The translations under genes and the position numbers were made by a program. 64,000 nt of DNA. Source: Chionoecetes opilio (taxonomy: Eukaryota; Arthropoda; Malacostraca; Decapoda; Majidae). The stretch covers positions 1-64,000 of the forward strand of contig JACEEZ010018858.1 in assembly GCA_016584305.1 (NCBI GenBank), written 5' to 3'. The notes under the pieces were generated by a model. That model was not told the DNA's origin. It worked only from the letters and a program-made list of their open reading frames with translations, and did not search any database. Shown one piece after another: positions 58,370 to 64,000 of the stretch. Numbering within the stretch: position 1 is the first letter of the stretch; the number at the start of each line of letters is the position of its first letter.

Positions 58370-60640
58370 CCGTGTATAATGAACTTTGTTAGGAACTTTG
58401 GTTAGGTTAGGTTAGGTTAAATTTGTTTAAGAACCAGTGGTTACGGTTCAAAATTTTAATGAAACAATTTTGGTCTTACGGCGGGTTTGAACAGCACGCA
58501 GCGTGGGTCCACAGCGGGTGGAAGTACGTATGGCAACGCCAAATATGTTATTACCGTTATTACAGAAAAAATCCTAAGGATTTGCGACAGAAACGGTTAG
58601 GATATTAATTCAAAACTCACTAGAAACAAATAGTTTTGTCCACCAAAGTGAATATGGTGTTTTCTGGAAATGTACCAATCAAATAATTTTTGGTATTTAA
58701 TCCCTCAATGCAGAAACACGGATAAAAAAGTTGGGGTTAAGATTCGTTTTATCAACCCTGCCATATCTCACTTACTACCTAATGAAGGGCTAATCTCCTG
58801 TCATACACGTCTTCTAATAATCTTCAAACCTCTTGGCAAGCTGTTACTTTGGTCAAAATCACGAGCAAAAATTATATAATAAGAATAAATAGGTGCAACT
58901 CCGCCGTCGCCATCAGCACAGTCCAGAGACTGCGGGCCAAGCCCTTCCTCATGGACAACAGCCAGGCAAGGTTAGGTTTAGCTTAGTGTAGATAAAAGCT
59001 AAACTAAACCTAACCTAGCCTGGCTGCTGTCCGTAAGTGAGGGCTGGGAGAAACGCCTGCCCCTTTTCTGGACCGTGCTGATGGCGACGGCGGAGTTGCA
59101 CTTATTTATTCTTATTAGATCATTTTTGTTCGTGATTTTGACCAAAGTAACAGCTTGCCAAGAGGTTTGAAGATTATTAGAAGACGTGTATGACAGAAGA
59201 TTAGCCCTTCATAAGGTAGTAAGCGAGATATGGCAGGGTTGATAAAACGAATCTTAACCAAAGTTGGTTACAGTGTGCAGTCAGGCCTGTATTACACTGC
59301 TTCTACAAAGTCTGAGGTAGCTGATAAATTCAAAGTCCAAAGGTAAGCAAGCACTCATTGATTGGATAACGGGGGGATCCAGGTAGCTAGGGAGTTAATA
59401 CACCAGGTTAGGTTAGGTTAAGTTTAGTTCATCGGGAAAAAATTCAGATTTTCGGACAAAAATTATATAATTAAAATAAATAGGTGCAACTCCGCCAACT
59501 TTAGTTATCATCTTCACTCACCAGCACTGGTGATGGGTGTTCTGGAAACTGCATGTTCTGGAAAGAAAATTGAAATACCATTAATTATAAAATCATTACC
59601 ACTCTATTTATATTATGATTATGAAATACAGTAAACCCTCACTATAACACACCAATTAGGGGGAAGGGTGTGACGTTATATCCGAGGGATACGATCTTTT
59701 CGGATCATGCTCACGATTATGAGGTGAAAGTTCGCTATTTTCAACCATTTCCATGTATAATGAACTTTGTTAGGAACTTTGGTTAGGTTAAATTTATTTA
59801 AGAACTAGTGGTTACGGTTCAAAATTATAATGAAAAAAAAGGTCTTACGGCGGGTTGGAACAGCACGCGGCGTGGGTCCACAGCGGGTGGAAGTACGTAC
59901 TGCCCTTACCGCTACGCCAAATATGTTCAGGTCAGGCCTGTGTAAACTACACTGCCTCTACAAAGTCTTAGGTACCTGATAAATACTAAGTCTAAAGGCA
60001 AGCGGTCATAGCTTGAATAACGGGGGGATCCTGGAAGCTAGGGGGTTAATACACCCGGTTAGGTTAGGTTAAGTTTAGTTTAGATTTTTCCTGAAATGTT
60101 TTCCTAGACCAGGCCTCTCTTTGGTAATATTCCAGAAAAAACACCATACTCACTACGTAGGACACCTATGTGTTACATGAGGTGCCTTCTGCATAGACAA
60201 GAAACTGTTGTATCGCTTTTCTGTTGGAAATCACTCGTTCCTGACAGATTATGTGTTTTATTTTTATTTTAACTACGCGCAAGCCGCTGGCAGGTTAGTT
60301 TAGTTTAGGTTAGACATAGGTTAGGTTGAATTTGTTTAATAACCAGTGGTTATTTAAAATTATAATGAAAAAAATTGGTATAACGCGCGGGTGGGTTGAA
60401 ACAGCACGTGGCGTGGGTCCATAGTGGGTGGAAGTACGTACTGCAACGTCAAGTATGTTATTACCGTATTACCGGAAAAAAAACTAAGGATTTGCGACAG
60501 AAAGGGTTAGCAGATTAATTCAAAACTCACCAGAAACAAATGGATTCGTCCACTAAAGTGAATATGGTGCTTTTCTAGAAATTTACCCATCAAGCAATTG
60601 CTGGTGTTTAATCCCTGAATGCAGAAACACGGGTACAATT
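58370..60640. repeat. Foldback and dispersed repeat block rich in GGTTAG words
   Basis: 58730-58935 and 59080-59265 are inverted copies (ATTCGTTTTATCAACCCTGC, CAGCTTGCCAAGAGGTTTGA), with a second palindrome in the middle (AGCCAGGCAAGGTTAGGTTT, about 58945-59040). A separate direct repeat (TTACGGCGGGTTTGAACAGC, GGGTCCACAGCGGGTGGAAG) occurs at about 58430-58660, 59800-59930 and 60330-60640. GGTTAGGTTA words occur at 58400, 59405 and 60060. No coding region. Confidence 0.75.
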
Positions 60641-60714
60641 TGATTAAATGTTTATATTGGGCAATGTAATAATAAGATCAAGAACTGGAACTGTCGTAAA
60701 AAATTGGAACACTT

Positions 60715-60975
60715 CTATAGAAGTCGTCGCCTCGGCTCGGTCCGGTGATGACCTGCAGCTGCAGCACGTTGGCACTGACCACTGATGTCTCGTACGACAC
60801 AGATGATGCCGTTGACGATGCCGGGTGGGCAAATGTTGCGCAACACCATCACCGGTACACCAGTTTGCAGTGTAATGTCGTGCTGCGGCACACCCAGCAT
60901 CTCAATTTTGTCGGCTACCCAAAACAGACAGACAGACACACGGCTACTGCTATAGTATATTAAAATATCGACCCC
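60715..60975 (-). pseudogene. Helitron helicase internal part, truncated
   Basis: The minus frame reads ADKIEMLGVPQHDITLQTGV, PVMVLRNICPPGIVNGIICV and VRDISGQCQ. After a frame change it gives L-Q-V-I-T-G-P-S-R-G-D-D-F. L-x-x-G-x-P-V-M-L-L-R-N ... N-G-T-R is the Helitron/Pif1 helicase region just upstream of the motif found at 56040-56316. The frame ends at the junction (about 60722) with unrelated repeats. Upstream it enters a CA microsatellite at 60985-61085. Confidence 0.72.
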
Positions 60976-60984
60976 AAGCACACA

Positions 60985-61010
60985 CGCATACACACGCACA
61001 CACGCACCCA

Positions 61011-61084
<74 letters not shown>

Positions 61085-61085
61085 C
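60985..61085 (+). repeat. (CA)n / (GCAC)n microsatellite
   Basis: CACACG and ACGC units pass into a pure CA run, followed by CATGCATGCATGC. Confidence 0.92.
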
Positions 61086-61227
61086 ATGCATGCACACACT
61101 GCACACACACAGACACTCTCAAATACATAACAAATCTACATTCTTTTAAAAAACAACTAAAGAATCTCCTGTTTTCTTTACAATGATAACTGTACGTATA
61201 TTGTATGTATGTACTATGTATATGTTT

Positions 61228-62405
61228 GTATATAATAATAATAATAATAATAATTTTATCCTCGCCCGGAGGCATACAGACAAAACAAATCAACAAGAAC
61301 AAGCCAAGGAGTTAACTGAAGGACTAGAGCAAAAACAAGCAAAAGAACATAGTATAGGCACATTAGGGGACATAGTATCAAAGTACATAGAAAAAACATA
61401 CATGGACACCTGTGCTACCCCACATTCTGCACAAACAGCAGACCCAGCCACCGCTGTTGTATAGATCCACATACATAGGCCGAGCTATGCCTGACAGGTG
61501 ATGATGGAGTTCGTAGAGAGCTCCACCCTACTCCTTAAGCTGAACACCGAGTGTCGACGGATCACATCCAGATTGTTCACCCCGTTCTTAGCGAAAGCCA
61601 GGGACGAGCTGCACCACCTGGGCAGCCCCAGAAGCCTCTTAAGGATGTCATTGTGACAGACCTTAAGGCGGTTCAGAGTGGCCACCCTGAACCGCGACCA
61701 CAGCGAGTTGCAGTATATAGAGTAGCAGTGATTTCTGAATAACTCCATCGTCACCTCTCTGCTACAGTAGGAACATTTTCTCTGTAGAGTATTTCCCACG
61801 ACAAGAAGCTTGGTGGTCTGCTTGATGATATCATCATCATCAGTCATGTCGTGGGGTATAACATGGCCTAAGTATGCGAATCTATCCACAAAAGTGAGGG
61901 CAGATCCACCGAGCCATGCTGTTTTGAGGTAATTCACCTGAGTGCGTGCCGGTGATACTACCAGTACCATGCACTCTGTCTTAGTGGTGTTGTAGACAAT
62001 GCCATGCTTGGCAGCATAAACCTGACACACATTGATAAGGTCCTGCAACGCATACGCAGTGGGTGCGAGCAATACCATATCATCAGCATAGCTCAGTGAG
62101 TTGATGCACCCATCATGTATGTGGCAGCCGATACCTGTATCACGAAGGTTGGCACTGAGATCATCCGTGTATACACTGTACAGGTAGGGAGATAAAATCC
62201 CCCCCTGCCGAATACCATTGGCAGTACTAAAGGACAGCGAGAAGGAATTACCCCACTTAAAGTAAATTCCTGGGTAGTGTACCAGTACATTAATATATTA
62301 ACAATGTACACAGGTGTACCCCTGACGAGAAGTTTATGAAAGAACTTCCAGTAATTCACTCTGTCAAACGCCTTTCTGGCATACAGGAAACACAGATAAA
62401 CAGGT
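61228..62405 (-). pseudogene. LINE reverse transcriptase and 3' end, 5'-truncated
   Basis: Minus frames: SPVYLCFLYARKAFDRVNYW, FFHKLLVRGTPVYIVNILMY, then a frame-shifted N-G-I-R-Q-G-G-I-L-S-P block. SYADDMVLLAP follows (catalytic YADD at 62079-62090), with ECMVLVVSPARTQVNYLKTA, GHVIPHDMTDDDDIIKQTTK and RLKVCHNDILKRLLGLPRW to the stop at 61485. The 3' UTR follows, ending CCTCCGGGCGAGGATAAAAT and an ATT repeat (61228-61250), a typical LINE tail. At least two frameshifts separate the RT blocks. The upstream half of ORF2 and any ORF1 are missing. The clade is not assigned. Confidence 0.82.
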
Positions 62406-62639
62406 GAATTTATAATATATGTATATATATGTATGTATGTATGTATCTATGTATGTATGTATCTACATATGCATGTATGAAGACAAGTAGCCTATACGTG
62501 TGGGAGTATCTATGTGATGTATATGTATGTGTTTATGTACGTATAATATGTCGTATATGTATTCATGTTTGTGTGCGCTTACATGTTTGTGGATTTATTT
62601 ATGTGTACTTTGTGTGTGTATGTGAGTGTGTGTGTATTC
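62406..62639. repeat. ATGT-type microsatellite region
   Basis: GTATGTATGTATGTATCTAT repeats at 62420-62465, then looser TATGTGTTT and GTGTGTAT words to the SINE tail. Confidence 0.7.
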
Positions 62640-62930
62640 ATCTAGTTGTAGTTTACAGGGCCTGAGCTACGCTCGTATGACCCCGTCTCCATATCAACAT
62701 TTTTTATCATTCATCCTTAGTGCTTAGTGTTGGCCGAGGCACCACCCCGGGAGGCGGGTCATAAACCCCGACTAACACCCGATACCTATTCACTGCTGGG
62801 TGGACAGGGGCTCCGGTTTTAAGAAGACTGCCCGCCCGTCTGTCTTCGCTCCGCCCGGGGAATGAACCCGGGACTTCTCGGTTGTGAGCCAAGCGTGCTA
62901 ACTGCTACACTACGAAGTACCCTCCGAGTG
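62640..62930 (-). mobile_element. tRNA-derived SINE, minus strand
   Basis: The minus-strand head has TAGCAGTTAGCACGCTTGG (A box region, plus coordinates 62889-62907) and CCCGGGTTCATTCCCCGGGC (B box with one change, 62859-62869). The body ends CTACAACTAGATGAATACAC, running into CA repeats. The head could fold as a degraded tRNA, but the body and tail mark a SINE. A different family from 48100-48368. Confidence 0.78.
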
Positions 62931-63196
62931 TGTGTGTGTGTGTGTAATATATGTATATACTAAAAGTGTATTACTAGGTGTTAGGTGTTAGATCTTGATT
63001 ATATGTTATATCATTTTATGTTAATGTTCTGGGAATATTTGGTTTTGAGGTTGTAATAGATACCTATTGTTTTGTATATAATTATATATAACTATATAAT
63101 ATTGGCAAGTATCATCAGAAGCTAAGATTATATTTTAATTATGTCTGCTAAGGAGCCATAGATGGCTCAGCAGACTAGGCCATATATAAGTACAAG

Positions 63197-63295
<99 letters not shown>

Positions 63296-63781
63296 ATACA
63301 ATGGGAATAAGTAAGTAAATAAATAAATAATAAAATAAATCTCTTTCGCTCTATCTCTAAGTAGCATGCGAATACATATTCTACATTTAATATTGCCATT
63401 GCATTACCATATCAGTATGTTTGTATTATAGAGATGATTCTGCGCGTTGTGTGACTCAGTAATGGCAGGCATTCCGGTGAGGCTGTTAAGTCCTGTTTAT
63501 TGGATTCCTGCGACGTAATGATCTGCCATGCGACTCAACCGGCCCGGCCCGTTCAGTGACCCAACACCCAAGACCCTTTTCCCGTATTGCCTCGCCTCCC
63601 CAGCCTGTTGAGAGGTATACCGTGACCTTGACGATGCGCACCGATGCCATTAGTCGCTCGCTACTACTCACTACACACGCGTTAGCAGCTTGACGGAGTG
63701 CAGAGGCTGCCCATTAGTCTCGCGTTGTAACGATGATCGGGCAGAAAAGCAAATGCTACGCAACTCATAACACAACATTAA
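62931..63781. repeat. AT microsatellite and unrecognised sequence
   Basis: A (TA)n run of about 95 bp at 63197-63292. 63300-63780 shows no recognised frame or element. Confidence 0.75.
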
Positions 63782-64000
63782 AGTAATCTTCCAGACCATT
63801 TCATCATTCCTGATTTTATATATTTAGAGTATAGCCATTATCGAGAGTATCAACAATATGTTGTCACTTTTTGCATCCAGTTAGTCGTTTTTGAAAAATC
63901 CGCAATAGAAATCTGTAAATTCCCCGAGCTTCGAAAACGCTGCTGGCAACTGGCAGACGACGGCACCATGGCTCGGTAACGTCATCCCAGGCGCTTGCTC
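63782..64000. mobile_element. TTAA-site element, second copy, cut by the window end
   Basis: TTAA at 63778-63781 is followed by AGTAATCTTCCAGACCATTT, then CATCATTCCTGATT and CCGCAATAGAAATCTGTAAA. These match the left part of the 49107-50351 element in the same orientation. The right end is beyond the window. Confidence 0.72.

Overview
This window looks like eukaryotic, repeat-dominated, intron-scale DNA. I see no intact host gene, rRNA or tRNA gene. It is probably arthropod, and my best guess is a decapod crustacean: simple-sequence density is very high, CCTAA (TTAGG-type) runs occur, and the element types (CR1-like LINEs with an octamer tail, tRNA-headed SINEs, Harbinger, hAT, Helitron, TTAA elements) suit that group. 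The species is inference. Nearly every long open frame is a simple-repeat translation or a broken transposon protein.

Region by region. 1-740 is a broken Ty3/Gypsy gag on the minus strand. 3.06-3.9 kb is the 3' end of a non-LTR retrotransposon. 4.2-6.0 kb holds a hAT-like insertion and a foldback repeat. 6.03-36.97 kb is the main structure: a tandem array of a non-coding unit of about 5.3 kb, in two full copies and one truncated copy. Each copy carries different transposon insertions. Because the neighbouring copies keep the unoccupied sites, insertion ends and target-site duplications (TSDs) can be read directly. Removing the insertions gives about 5.29 and 5.28 kb for units 1 and 2 by my boundary reading. 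37-41 kb is a Gypsy gag pseudogene interrupted by a hAT element. 41-47 kb holds more hAT-like and Harbinger-like miniature elements and a large foldback. 48-56 kb holds a SINE, a TTAA-site element, minisatellites and microsatellites. 56-61 kb holds Helitron helicase pieces separated by about 4.3 kb of palindromes, minisatellites and a short Helitron. 61-64 kb holds a LINE, a SINE and the start of another TTAA element.

The most interesting items are three DNA transposons whose ends can be defined and which carry degraded proteins of widespread but, to my knowledge, poorly classified families. (1) 17088-20358 has TAGGGTACGCCGTA ends, an 8-bp TSD and a minus-strand protein of roughly 850 codons. 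(2) 29021-31479 has inverted repeats of about 385 bp around a GCDTTS/CXC-type protein, and is itself nested in a 572-bp-class miniature element. (3) 12833-15472 has CACTGGGGAACAA ends and a minus-strand protein with an LKNKAGVFDGPQIR motif. Family assignments rest on motif memory, not on a search. Part of the array (about 21.2-24.65 kb) looks like low-quality consensus, with stretched homopolymers.
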